Below, one piece after another: positions 49,135-61,468 of a stretch of DNA of 64,000 nt. Origin of the DNA: Artemisia argyi. Taxonomy: Eukaryota; Streptophyta; Magnoliopsida; Asterales; Asteraceae. A model generated the notes under the pieces. It was given only the letters and a program-made list of their open reading frames with translations. It ran no database searches and was not told where the DNA came from. The stretch's first letter is position 1. Each line of letters begins with the position of its first letter. The stretch spans positions 111,854,542-111,918,541 of the forward strand of contig CM060704.1 of assembly GCA_030686995.1 (NCBI GenBank). The letters are read 5' to 3'. The position numbers and the translations under genes are program-made.

Positions 49135-51254
49135 ATGAATGTTTTGAATATTAATGCATCTTGTGTGTTTTGTCGTAAAAGTGTACTATCTGGTGATCAT
49201 GCAAAGTGTGTAGCTAATTCTGTCTTAAATCGTCATAAGAAACGTACATCAGGCACTCCTTCTAGGCCCACTATTGCCTCTAAGTCCATCTTAAGAAAAC
49301 CACCGACTACTGTTTCAAATGATGTTGTAGTTACCCCCATAGTTGAAAAGGACATTTCTAGGAACATGCCCAAAGCTAGTGAATTCACCAAAAAGAAAGC
49401 GAGAACTAGTTGGAATTGGCAACGTTGGTTACAATATAAACCAAACTTTAAATGGATTCCTAAAATTATGACTATGTGTGTTTCTAACCAACCGGAACCC
49501 ACAACTTCTTTGGGTTCCACCCTTACCTTTGTTCCATCTTCGTCGTCTTCATGTGATGCAGGTGGTTCAAATCGTTCTCTGGATTGCTGATAGCGGATGC
49601 ACCCGACACATGACAGGAAATCTCAAACTGTTAGTAAAGTTTGTATCAAAGTTCATCGGCACTGTCAGATTCGGGAATGATCATTACGCTCTAATTATGG
49701 GATATGGTGACTACGTCAGTGGGAACATTGAAATTAGTCGTGTATATTATGTTGAAGGCCTGGGTCACAACCTCTTTTCAGTCTGTCAATTTTGCGATGG
49801 GGATTTGGAAGTAGCATTTCGAGAGAAAACTTGTTTCGTTCGTGATTTACAAGGAAATGATCTAATGTCTGGCTCTCGTGCTACAAGTCTTTACACTCTT
49901 TCAATGTCTGACATGATTACTTCATCTCCGAAATGTCTTCTCTCCAAAGCTGAATCAACTAAATCATGGTTATGGCACAAACGTCTTTCGCACTTGAATT
50001 TCAAAACTATGACTGAACTTGCTTGTCATAAACTTGTTGATGGTCTTCCAAGATTCCGTTATTCCAAAGATCACTTATGTCCTACTTGTGAACAAGGAAA
50101 AACTACTCATGGGGAGGTTAGTTTGAATCGTATTGTTAGAAATTTACTTATATACCAAGAATTCTTACTAGAAGTTTAGAAAATTTCGTTTTTGAGATAA
50201 AAGAGCGCCGGTTTTTCAGATAAAAACCGCCGAGATTTTGATACAGTGAAGAGTAGTTGGATTTGATTTCACAAAACCCCAAAAACAAACTTGTATAATG
50301 TCTTTTCCAGATTTTGAGAACATAGGACTTCTGTTTTTACTATCTGAATTCTGGCATAAGTATATAATGCACACTAAAATCAAAAATACAAATTTTTTTG
50401 CTTTTGCTCATTTCCCTTCAAAAACTGAACACAGTACGAATCATGTTTTACAATTGCTTCATATGGATTTGTGTGGCCCGATGCGTATTCAAAGTATCAA
50501 CGGAAAACGCTACATATTAGTAATTTTTGATGATTACTCCAGATGGACTTGGGTTTACTTTCTTCGGAGTAAAGATCAAGCTCCTTCGATGATCATCACC
50601 ATTCTCACCAAAATTCAAGTTCAGCTACGCAACACAGTCAGAAAGGTTTGAACTGACAATGGAACGAAATTTAAGAATCAGACACTAAGGTCTTATTTTG
50701 AGAAAGTGGGAATTGAACATCAAACATCAATTGCAAGAAGCCCTGAACAAAATGGAGTAGTCGAAAGACGCAATAGAACGTTAGTGGAAGCTGCAAGAAC
50801 CATGTTGATTAATGCTCAATTATCAGATTACTTATGGGCGGAAGTTGTCTCAACTGCATGTTACACTCAAAACCGTTGTATGATTACAAAACGCCATCAC
50901 AAAACCCCTTATCAGATTGTTCACAAAAGAAAACCAAACATCGATTACTTTCATGTATTTGGAGCTCTTTGTTATCGGAATAATGATCGTGATGATTTAG
51001 GTAAACTTAAAGCAAAAGAAGATGTTGGTATATTCGTTGTATATTGTGAAAATTCCAAAGGCTTTCGGATATGGAATCGTCGTACAAGAGAAATTCAAGA
51101 GACTATTCATGCTAATTTTGATGAACTCACAAAAATGGCTTCTGAGCAAAACGGCTTAGGACCCGCAACTAACCGTTTGAACTTTCTGGATTCTTCGGCT
51201 GAACCACTCACTCTCCCGCAAAGAATTGGAAAACCTGTTTGCTCCACTGTTTGA
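49135..51254 (+). pseudogene. Copia protease and integrase
   Basis: 49,135-49,590 encodes a Cys/His cluster (CVFCRKSVLSGDHAKC) and a basic linker. A frameshift near 49,570 leads into protease motif DSGCTRHMTG (Asp at 49,589). The integrase zinc region follows (LWHKRLSHLNF, CPTCEQGK). A 296-bp insertion breaks it at 50,111. The core then resumes with MDLCGPM (first catalytic Asp), DNGTKF after a TGA at 50,648 (second Asp) and SPEQNGVVERRNR (catalytic Glu), and ends with VFGALCY and FDELTKMASEQ. The D, D, E triad is present, but stops and the insertion prevent function. Confidence 0.9.
50111..50406. mobile_element. 296-bp insertion of unknown class in copia integrase, TSD CTCAT
   Basis: CTCAT flanks it at 50,106-50,110 and 50,407-50,411. 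Removing the insertion with one TSD copy lets the integrase frame run straight through (..KTTH then FPSKTE..). The ends GGGGAGG.. and ..GCTTTTG show no clear TIR or TG..CA. A near-perfect hairpin (CCGGTTTTT / AAAAACCG) lies near 50,207-50,233. Confidence 0.6.
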
Positions 51255-53256
51255 TAATACAATTGTAAACCGTCCTCCTGAGGTCTCACCAATTTTCGCT
51301 GCACACCCTGAAAATATTCAAGTATCTAATATACCTCAACAAACAAGAACAACTGTTGATAAAGGCGGTCCTCCAATTGCATCTCCAACAACAGCAAAAC
51401 AAACCGCGTCCAACTCACGACGATCAGCTGAAGACTCTACACCTCAATCAGTTCCACAATCCGCAAAGTATGACCCAAATGCATTCTTTAACCCATTTGC
51501 ACCGGCTTCAACAATTCCTGACATTGCCGAGTCCTTAACACGCAATTTGGATCCTGCTAACATGTGAGATAATTATCAACTTCACCCTTCGACACATAAA
51601 TGGACTAGAGATCACCCCTTAGTACAAATCATTGGCCATCCAGATGCACCAATAATGACAAGACAACGACTCCACACAGACGGTGAAACTTGCATCTATG
51701 CACTCACAGTATGTCAAGATGAACCTAAGAACATCAAACAAGCAATGACTTATGACAACTGGATTGAATCCATGCAAGAGGAACTTCAGCAATTCTAAAG
51801 ATTAGAGGTCTGGTAGTTAGTTGAAAAACCTAAAGGAGTCTTTGTCATTGGTTTAAAATGGATAAGGCACTGTTATACAAAACAAATCACGCTTGGTAGC
51901 TAAAGGATACTTTCAAGAAAAAGGAATTGATTTTGAAGAATCTTTTGCTCTAGTGGCTAGACTTGAAGTTGTATGGCTTTTTCTGGCATATACTGCTCAC
52001 CGAAATACGGTTGTTTTATCAAATGGATGTGAAAACAGCATTTCTGAATGGTCAACTCCGTGAAGTGGTTTATGTAAGTCAACCAGAAGGCTTTGTTGAT
52101 CCTGAACATCCCAATCACGTTTACAGACTCAAAAAGGCTCTTTATAGACTCAAGCAAGCCCCAAGGGCGTGGTATAACAAATTATCTGCTTTCTTGCTGG
52201 CTAATAATTTTTCTAAAGGTTCGGTGGATCCAACATTATTTACTAAACATACGGGGTGGACTTATTAATTGTTCAAATCTATGTCGATGACATTATTTTT
52301 GCATCAACGAACAAAAGATACTCAATTGATTTTGCAAAATTAATGAAAGATAACTTTAAAATGTCCATGATGCGTGAACTTACGTTCTTCTTAGGACTAC
52401 AAGTTCATCAATCACCCCGTGGAATTTTTCTAAATCAGTCCAAATACGCTCTAGAAATTTTAAAGAAACATGGAATGACAAGCTGTGATACTCATAATAC
52501 ACCTATGGCTTTTGCTACAAAACTAGATGCTGACATACATGGGACTCCAGTTGACCCTACCAAATAACGAAGTATTATTAGGTCACTCATGTATCTCATA
52601 GCTAGTAGACCTGACATTGTTTTGCAGTATATATGTGTTCACGTTATCAGTCTAAACCTACTGAAAGGCACCTCAATGAGGCTAAAAGAATCCTTCGATA
52701 CATAAAGGGAACCATTAACTTGGGGATCTGGTATCCGAAGGATTCTGGTTTTGAACTAATTGCTTTTTCAGACGTTGACCATGCAGGGTGTTTAGACACA
52801 CGCAAAAGTACGTCAGGTGGATTACAGTTTCTCGGAGATAAGCTTGTATCTTGGCAATCAAAAAAGCAGGACTGCACATCATTGTCATCAATAGAATCAT
52901 AATACGTAGCTATGTCTGCATGCTGTGCTCAAGTCATCTGGATGAGATCACAGCTTAAGGACTATGGCTACCTATTCAACAAGATTCCTATCTACTGTTA
53001 CTCAAAAAGTGTCACAGCAATTTCCTGCAACACCGTTCATCACTCCAAATCCAAGCACATTGATCTCCGATATCATTTCATCAAGGAGTATGTCAAAAAG
53101 GGTACAGTTGAATTATACTTTGTGCGAACTGAATACCAATTGGCAGACTTGCTCACCAAAGCATTACCTCCAACAAGGTTTGCTGATCTTGTCCTCCAAA
53201 TTGGTATGAGATGTTTGACTCCAGAAGATCTGGAAAAGTTTTTAAAATTCAAGTGA
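51255..53256 (+). pseudogene. Copia reverse transcriptase and RNase H
   Basis: From about 51,580 broken frames encode the [28 protein letters not shown] (first catalytic Asp region), [18 protein letters not shown], then after a stop at 52,266 and a frame change the active site YVDDIIFAS (about 52,280). RNase H follows with SDVDHAGC, RKSTSG and SWQSKKQ; after a TAA at 52,900, SKSKHIDLRYHF and ADLLTKALP end the polyprotein at 53,256. Multiple stops and frameshifts show long decay. The segment 51,226-51,567 before the RT is a Ser/Pro/Thr-rich linker. Confidence 0.9.
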
Positions 53257-53276
53257 TAGTCAAACATCAAAATTAT

Positions 53277-56200
53277 TGATTGGTGCTAAACCGTCAGATA
53301 TTATTGACCAAGGTTAAATAAGTCAAAGACAGCTCTGGCCAATTCTCCGTGGATAGTATAGTGTTTCCCCGGGTCGTTATGTCCCAGTGAGATTGCAATG
53401 GTGCTTTGAAAACGTTTTTTGAGAATGAGTGGCACTGAGGACAGTAGCCAAAGATGATTGAGAAGTGATAATGCTACTGATTATTTGGTATTTGGACAAT
53501 TTGGAATGATATTAATAATAACAGATATACAGATGTAATCACACAAATGCAACTTGAAAATCAGATTACAAACAGAGAAAAGTGGGGTTTAACCAATTTT
53601 ACAACTACAGGGGGTGCAAGTGAAACTTTTTCAAACTTAAAATAAAAAGAAAATTTAAAATGAAAAGAAATTATTTTACTTGATTATTTTAATATTTAAA
53701 TACTAATTAGTTAATTAAAACTATTTAAAAAGTAATTTAAATCTAATTTAAATTAAACTAAAAATGATAAAGACTACAAATTAAACTAAAAACTTGCAAA
53801 ACTATTTTCTAAACCTCTAAATGAACTTGAAGAAAGTATAAAAATTAAAAAGAAATGTTTTTGTCTTTTTGTGGGTTTTCTATTAATTAATTACTAATTA
53901 TATTAATTAAACTATTTAAACTAATTTAAATTACTAAAAATGCTAAAAATGATTAGAAAATTATAGAAAAATTTATAAAACTAACTAACCATCACAGGAA
54001 TCCTAAAAAGTTATAAAAAGTTTCTAAAAATTATATTTAGACTATTTTACTAATTATTTACTTATTAATTAATTAAAACCTAATTTAACTAAATTAATTA
54101 AGAAAATTAGAAAATGAACAGTAGAATTTAAGAAACTATTTTCTAAAAGTCTTAAATGATTTATAAAACCTAGGAAAAATATAAAAACCTACTGTTGTTA
54201 ATTAAAAATTAAGAAAACTATTTAATTACCAATATTACCTAATTAATTAATTAAAATATTTTTAATTCTAATAATTATCAAACTAAAAGAGAAAAATCTA
54301 AGAAAATTATTGAAAATACTTTATGGTGACAGGAAATTATTAAAATTATGAAAATGATGGATTGCTTATTAATAAGCTAAAAAGAAAAATTTAAAAGATA
54401 AAATCTATTAAATAGAAGCTATCACTAATTTTAAATTTGGTTTTTTGTTGATTTTTCTTTTTGTCAGTTGAAAATAAGCTAAAAACAAGAAACTTTTACA
54501 AAGACACTTTTTGAATAGCTTAAAAATAAGCTATATGCACCCCAACTTTCCAACAGTGGACTTATTAGCTTAATATTGGATTTTTCAAGTTGAAATAAGC
54601 TAAACACGGATCACAGAAGGCAAAATAAGCTATAACCAGCTTAAGTGAACTAGAAATGAGCTAGAACAAGCAAAAGATCTGAATAATAAGCTATAACAAG
54701 CAAATAAGCTAAAATCAACAACCTAGAACACTTGCAGTCCCAAAAGGGCAACTGCAGGCCTATGTAAGTCCCACAAATAAGCACAAGGGTCCAAAATGAA
54801 GATTGTTCCTAAAAGCTGGTCTGGTAAGCTTCACAATAAGCCAATGGGCAGAGCTTATGGCTTACTAATGAGCTTTTGGCAAGCTTGTGAACTTTGATGC
54901 AAACACTGAGTACTCAGTGTACTCAGTGTGGTGTGGGTAAAGTAAATGCCTAGAAAAGCTAGGGGCAAAGGTTTAAAAGCTTAAATTAAGCTTGGAACCA
55001 ACAAGCCAGCCAGGTGAGCTTTTGATAGAACCAAAAAGCACCCTATGGGGCCCACTGATGCAACCTGTGGGTCTCTTGGAAGTTGGGTGAGTCACACTGG
55101 TCACTCAGTGTACTGAGCGTGGTGTGGGTAGCTTGTGGTGACAAGCAGGCTAGGGGCAAAGGGTTCTAAAGCCACAATAAGCACTGGAATAGTGAGATGG
55201 GTTGGCAAACTCCTTAAAATGCCAAAAGTCAAGGTCTAAAGCTCACAGATAAGCTCTTGGTGAGCTTATGAAACTAAGCTCACACCTTTGGAGCAGGGGA
55301 GGTAACTGGTCACACTAGCAAATTCAAGAGTGCTTATTTATAAGCAGATAACTTCCAAACTCCAATTTTCTTTTTGAAAAAGGGAAACAAGCAACAAAAG
55401 AACTCAGAACAACAAAAACTTTTCATTTCCAATCTAAATTAAACACTGTGGATGCTTAAGAAAGTCTGACCATTTTTGACAGATAAGAAATTTGACTTTT
55501 GAAGAATCACTAAGGTTTGACTTTGGTGGATTTTGATCCTTTCTAACTAACTGATCTTGATATAATAAGGTGTAATAAGACTTATTTAAGCTATTCTAAC
55601 TACTTGTGAATGGATTATGAAGGCTTAGGACTCAAACTTCTTAACAGATAACAATTAGACCAAATCAAAAGGTACTTTGACTTTTTTACAAATCACCACT
55701 AGATTTTATGGTTTAATTATCCTAACACAACCTATTGTAATGTGTGAAAACAAGAAACAACAAACAAAACTACCAAATACACCCCTGACTCAGCAAATCC
55801 AAACAGTCCCTTATGTAGACGAGTTTTATGATTTTCAATGTTTTATACTGATTTAAGGTGTGAGACAAATCTAATTTACTCTAATATGATGTAATGAACT
55901 ACTAGAAGCTTAGAAACACAGTTAAATACAACAAGAACCACAGGACACATATTATGCTAATTCAAGTGATAACAATGATTTATAAGCAACTATGAATCCT
56001 GCCTAACAAGTACTACTTATCAATCAATATTATCACTACTGAACATAAATCTAACCTAGAAACACAGAAAATTATACTATTAAGCAGCTTTATAATGGAA
56101 TGCTAAAATGAAAATGTGAGCTTACAATGTGCATTCCAAGCCAGTACCAAGAACAGGACCCAAGAACCACACCTAAAGGCTTCCACAAGCCACTAAATCC

Positions 56201-57709
56201 ATGGCCATCCAAGATTTACCATGCTCCAGCAATCTACACTCTTCAACCTGCAACTTTTTATTTTTTTTTCTTTATTTTTCTTATTTTTATTTTTTATTTT
56301 TCTTGTTTTATGATTCTACTGTCTTTTAATAGTTTCTAAAAGCTTCAATGAGCTTATGGGAGCTTAAGTGATCCTACAAGTCCATAACATAAACACAAAT
56401 AACAATAAAGCTTAATTGGAGATTTTGAAAAAAAAATGAAAACTGCATAAACTAGAAAAGATACTGAAACTTGATTATATTACTTGAAATGGTTTAAGTT
56501 ACAACTGAATTGACTAACAAAAAGCTTAAAAGATTTTAACTTAACTAAAATAGCATACTACAACTTATACGATTACAATTAAACTAAAAAACATGGACTA
56601 ACTACTTCCTTCTTGCTTCTTTTCCTTTTATACTTGAGAATTAGGGTTTCCCTTGGCCTTCTGAGCAAATCCCATCATAAACCTGAGCCATTGGATGATA
56701 AAAATTTAATCTTGACCGTTAACTCATTTTTGGCGCCAAAATATTATAATGCAATTGGGACCTGTTTGCGTGTGTAGGAGGGGAGGGCATTAATTGTGGT
56801 TGTTTTGTTAGGTGCAATTGGGGGTATGTGAGTGGATTGGGCGGTGGAAGTGGTGAAGTGATGGATTTGCAGATACAAGTTGTGTGGGGGAGGGAAGGAG
56901 AGGGAAGGGTGAAGGTATTTGTTTGACTGGTTTGACACAGGGTCAATCGTTGACCCTGGTGGTATTAAAATGGGTGGTGGGCTGGTGGGCTTGGGGATAA
57001 CTTGGGCCTGGGAATGTTTTTAGTTTGGATTGGATTTGGTGTTGGGATTTATTAATGTTAAGGGTCCGGTTTGTTTGTAAATTTGCACAAGGACCAATTT
57101 TATAAATACCGCAAAGATGAGGGACCTGATGTGGCATTATTCCAAAGTTTTCATAAGGGTATTTTCTGCCAAGTTTCCTTAGTCCAAGGACCATGATGAT
57201 ATATTCCACTTTTGACTTTTCCAGGGACTAAAACTGTCAACTTTCCAAACTTCAGGGAAAAAATCTGTAATTTCACCAAACTTTGCAACCAAGGACCATT
57301 CCTGCCATAAATGAGAAGTACAAGGACAAAATTTGTTTTTCTCAAAGTTTTAATATCCCAGGGACCATTTTTGTCAATTTTCAAAGTTCAGGGACTAAAC
57401 TTGCAATTTTGTGAAACTTTGTACCAAAGGACTAAATATGTCATTTTGTGATTTAAAAGGACCTTTGGTGATTTTTTCAAGTTTTTAGAATAACCAGGGA
57501 CTAGATTTGACAACTTTTGAAAGATGAGGGACTAAACTGCCAATTATGCAAACTTTGTTCATTTTTCATCTGTTTTTGATTATTTTGCATCTGAAACATA
57601 TAAAACACATTCCTGAGATATTTTCAGTATTTTGATGCAATTATGAGTGTTTTTAGATGTTTTGGCAGCTCAGAATAGGTAAAAATGATGAATGTTTGAG
57701 CACTCATCA
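53277..57709 (-). mobile_element. Solo LTR of 4.4 kb, TSD ATTAT
   Basis: It begins TGATTGGTGC and ends GCACTCATCA (TG..CA), flanked by ATTAT at 53,272-53,276 and 57,710-57,714. No primer site, ORF or second LTR is inside. The left 2 kb match 62,440-64,000 in order and orientation (shared CTCCGTGGA..GGGTCGTTATGTCCC, then the AT-rich tract, then AATAAGCTT-rich tract), so it belongs to the same family as the inverted LTR at 61,469. Many stretches of GGGACTAAA-like words occur at 56,950-57,540. It sits just after the copia pol stop. Confidence 0.65.
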
Positions 57710-57714
57710 ATTAT

Positions 57715-58600
57715 CTTTGTAAATATTTTTACAATAACAAAATACAAAAATATAAGACCAAGAAAAACACAAAAAGATTTTCCATTTTTATCTTTTCAAA
57801 AAAAATGCAAGTACATACTTCTTTTTCAACACTTTGTTTTACAAAATTTAAAAATTTATCCGAACAAGTGTTGAGGGGGAGTCATGGTATTTTAAATTTT
57901 CAAACATTTTACACCGTACTTACATTTTACCAAAAATATTTGTTTTATTTAAATTGTGTTGCTAAAATATGGTTTTTCGGGTAATTCTCTCCTTGACTTT
58001 TAAAACAAAGTTTCACAGTTAAATGTTATCTGTCTAAGATCAAGGGGGAGCAATTTATAATGATGTTCTTTTCATAATTTGTTACGGTTATGAATTGGTT
58101 ATATTGTGAGTTAAGTGTATCATGTGTGCTTAATATACTTAGGTTAGAGGGTCATTTTTTACAATATCTCAAAGTTAATAAAAATCTAGTCATGGTTAAT
58201 TGCAGGTTAGAGTGTCTATACATGCTTAGGAACATGAGTGAGTGAGTTAATTGTTTCAAAAACACGTTTTTGATTGAAAATCGATTTGCCAGGGTTCTTA
58301 TACACTAGCAGGTTTGATCATGAGTTTTTGTGGATAAATGTTGTTGTAACTTGGCCAATATGATCTATACCATGTATATAACACTCGCTCATGGTTAATT
58401 GCACACCAGAATCACTTTTATGATTAACGAGATGTGATGTTCTTGAGACTTTACTCATAAGAGTGTTTATTAGCATGATTATGCATAGCTTTATGTGGTA
58501 ATGAGATAAGGATCATTATGGATTGATTATTGATCAGTGGTTTGTGTTAAAACATTTCAGGAATCAAGGAAACAACATTATTGAAGGTTTTCACTCAACC
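57715..58600 (+). other. Copia untranslated region between pol and the 3' ORF
   Basis: AT-rich. It holds two purine tracts, TTGAGGGGGAGT (57,871) and AAGGGGGAGCAA (58,042), that look like polypurine tracts. No LTR follows them directly; the extra ORF lies further on. Confidence 0.5.
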
Positions 58601-58607
58601 AGTTGTT

Positions 58608-58992
58608 GTTTACGCTTAAGTTGTTCATCTTACGCATAAGATGAAATCTTACGCGTAAGATGAAATCTTACGCATAAGATTCGACTCAGTGGATAACCTA
58701 TCTTGGATAAGATAGTGTTACTCATAAGATTATTCTTACGCATAAGTTACTCTTACGCATAAGATCCATTCTTACGCATAAGACATAACTTTACGCATAA
58801 GTCTGTCTCTTACGCATAAGATCAATTTCCTTTGCTTAAGTCAAATTCTTACGCTAAAGATTAATCTTTACGCATAAGAATTGGCCAACGCAAAAGATCT
58901 TCTTCTTATGCTTAAGTTTTAAGGTTTGCACGTAAGTTACTGTCTTACGCATAAAGAAAAAGTTTTGCGTAAGATTTCTCAATCTTACGCGT
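58608..58992 (+). repeat. CTTACGCATAAG motif array before the copia 3' ORF
   Basis: About 18 copies or close variants of CTTACGC(A/G)TAAG lie every 15-25 bp, two or three of them the perfect palindrome core CTTACGCGTAAG/ACGCGTAA. The same motif array lies in the 5' leader of this element. Confidence 0.8.
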
Positions 58993-58996
58993 AACA

Positions 58997-59777
58997 TTGT
59001 CAAAATTCTTGAAATTTTTCACCAAGTTATTAATACAAAACTTCCTCAACGAGTTTGATGACATTCCATCCAGACTAGACGATGAAGATAAGCACACATT
59101 CAGGAATGAGCCAACTCTCAGGCAACTAAAGAGACTTGATACCAGCACAAGGAAGCAAGGTCTACCGCTTCTAGCTTGCCTCTTAAATGAAAAAGTCAAA
59201 GCCTCTAAGCATTACAAATACTACCTGCAAGATCTCAATGAAAAGAAAGTTGGATTCTTAGACGATGACCCTCTTCCCTCTTCAATGCAGAAAAAGGGGA
59301 AGAAAGGAGGAAAGACTGGGAGCTCTGAAAGTTCATCCAAGTCAACACAAAAGCCTCATAAAAGATCATTGAAGATAAGGATTCCCGTCAAGAAGACAAC
59401 TCGTATTCCTGAAGCAGTTCCTGAACCTACTCCACCTCCATCACCAGAACCTTCTGATTCAGAAACCGAGTCCGATGGTTCACCCGTTCAGAAAGAAGCT
59501 TATGCTAAAGATCCACAAGAAGATGATGACAAGTCTTATAAAGAATGGGACAAAGTCATTGACGACTTTGTTGCATCTACCGAAGTCCCAACCGTCAACC
59601 TCAATGAAAGACTTCTTACTCGACCTCTGACTAGGGGTGTTCATGGTTCGGGTAATAAACCGAACCGAACCGAACAGAACTTATAACCAAACCGAATTTG
59701 TCAAAACCGAACCGACCCGAATTAAAAATTTGGTTTTCGGTTTGGATATGGGTTTGGCTATCTGAACCGAAAACCAA

Positions 59778-59851
<74 letters not shown>

Positions 59852-61468
59852 TAGTTTAAATATATAAAATGTCCATTAAAATTTTATACTAATATAAGAA
59901 ACACTTTTTATGCTTGAAATATTTTTTTGCCAAGTATAAAATGTCCATTAAAATTCAAGTATAAAATCCGGTTTTCGGTTTTGACCCATAAAACTCGGTT
60001 CGGTTCGGTCATAGATATTTTCGGTTCAGTTCGGTTCGGTTTTCGATTATGACGCAAAATTTTTTTTTAACCGAACAACCCAAACCGAATAAACCGATTA
60101 ACCGAGAACCGAACCGATGAACACCCCTACCTCTGACAGAAGCAGATGCAAAAGAAGAAGAAGAAATGTTAAGGAAAAGGAAACTGAAGGAACCAATGAT
60201 TGAAGAGCATGAACAACAACAAGAGGCACATGTTGACATTGGCCTATCTGTTGAAGAGGAAAATGAAAGAGCACTCAAGTTAGGACTCCTCCACAGTCGC
60301 ATCGACTCATTTCAAGCAGATCAAGCTCCACCTCCTCTAGTCACTCAACCAAGCGAGGCAGGAGGATCCAGTAGTATTCCTGAGCCCATTCCGATTAACC
60401 AATCTAAACAGGAAGCAGGTTCTACCACTGCTATGGTTGTCTATGAAACTCCAAACGTCACACCAGAAGATGAAGAAATGAAGTCTGCTACTGAAGGAGA
60501 AGAAGAAGATGAAGATGACAACATGGATACTGATGCTCAGCCTCTGTTAACAGTTGATGAACTTGCTGAAAAAGAGAAAGCCCAAGAGGAAGAGTTAAAG
60601 AAAATGAACGAAGAGGAAGAAGCAAGGATAGAAGATGAGTTAAGAATAAAAGAAGAAGAAAAAGCCAAGCTTGCCGAAAGTGAAAGATTGGAAAAGATCG
60701 AAAGAATTGAAGAAGCAGCACAGATAGCTGAAGAGCATAGTTTAAAGAAAGAAGCAGACAGGTTGAAAGAGCTAGCAGAAAAACAGGCTGAAAAGAAAAG
60801 ACCAGAAGAAGTTGCTACCCAGAAACCCTGAATCACCAAAAATAGATGACAAAGATACTTCCACCTTTATCGAATCATCTCAGTCATCACCTCCAGCAAC
60901 ACAACTCACTTCAGATAAATCAATTAAGAAACCCACCAGAGCTTCAAAATTGGTAAAGAAGGCGTTCGAGACGGCACGTGAGAAGAAACGAAGTAAGCTA
61001 GAAGAAAAGGTCAACTTGCTTACTACTCAAGTTGTTGAGCTAACTCAGCAAATGACCAATGTTCAAGAATTGAAGCTCAAAGTCGACACATACTTGTCCA
61101 AAGATGTACAAGAAGACATGGAAGAAACTCTTGTAACACAAGCCAACAAGTACATGGATGAGCACTTGACGAACGAGTTGAAAGATCTACTCAAACCAAT
61201 GAGAGATGAGCACTCCAAAATCGCCGAGCATGCAGTTAAGAAGATTATTAGATCTACTACGTTCACACTCAGAGCCGACAAAGCCCCTTCACCAAAACAA
61301 GATGTATCCTTGGAAGATTTGCAAGTCTAGTTAACAGGAGTATTAGCTGCCAAAACAACAATGACTCATGAAGAAATCAAACTCTGTGAAGCTTTACAAG
61401 CTACAATGTCCAAGGAATCTTGCAGTACCGAAGTTGACAAACTGAAGCATCAAAGAGATAAAAATGAT
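58997..61468 (+). pseudogene. Extra 3' ORF of the copia element (coiled-coil protein), split by a hAT MITE
   Basis: The open frame enters from the motif array without an ATG at 58,997. It begins with a helical region (FLKFFTKLLIQNFLNEFDD), then a LRQLKRLDTST segment, a basic Lys/Ser region (KKGKKGGKTGSS) and a Pro/Glu/Ser-rich stretch. At 59,631 a hAT MITE interrupts it; the frame resumes at 60,138 and runs to 60,831 through a strongly charged Glu/Lys/Arg coiled coil (KLAESERLEKIERIEEAA). After a frameshift it continues at 60,812-61,330 with another coiled coil, then reads on past a TAG until an LTR cuts it at 61,469. No transmembrane segment is obvious. It lies where some copia lineages carry an env-like or accessory ORF. 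Function unknown. Confidence 0.65.
59632..60129. mobile_element. hAT-type MITE, 498 bp, 8-bp TSD CCTCTGAC, in the copia 3' ORF
   Basis: The ends TAGGGGTGTTCA / TGAACACCCCTA are perfect inverted repeats. The TSD CCTCTGAC is exact (59,624-59,631 and 60,130-60,137). The interior is rich in CCGAACCG/CGGTTCGG words and a (TA)n run at 59,779-59,846. It carries no transposase. Confidence 0.88.

Larger units (their letters stand above)
28527..61468 (+). mobile_element. Large decayed Ty1/copia retrotransposon, split by nested insertions
   Basis: Fragments in one orientation and in the right order are scattered over 33 kb. They are: LTR end and primer site (about 28,839-28,850), a leader with ACGCATAAG-like repeats (29,218-29,451 and 41,308-41,645), gag (41,725-42,435 and 46,150-47,261), a coiled-coil spacer (47,270-49,134), protease-integrase (49,135-51,254), RT-RNase H (51,580-53,256), and an extra 3' ORF (58,997-61,468). 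The order protease, integrase, RT is the copia order. Every ORF carries stops or frameshifts. The 3' LTR is not in the window. The left edge is a guess (a TGTTGTGTTAA start would pair with the LTR end TTAACA). Confidence 0.8.

Noticed and set aside
58608..58992. CRISPR-like spaced repeats
   Set aside because: The unit is only about 12 bp, spacing is irregular, repeats are degenerate, and the context is a plant retrotransposon.
60488..60839. Minus-strand Ser/Leu/Phe-rich frames opposite the copia 3' ORF
   Set aside because: The complement of GAA/AAG-rich coiled-coil codons; a shadow.
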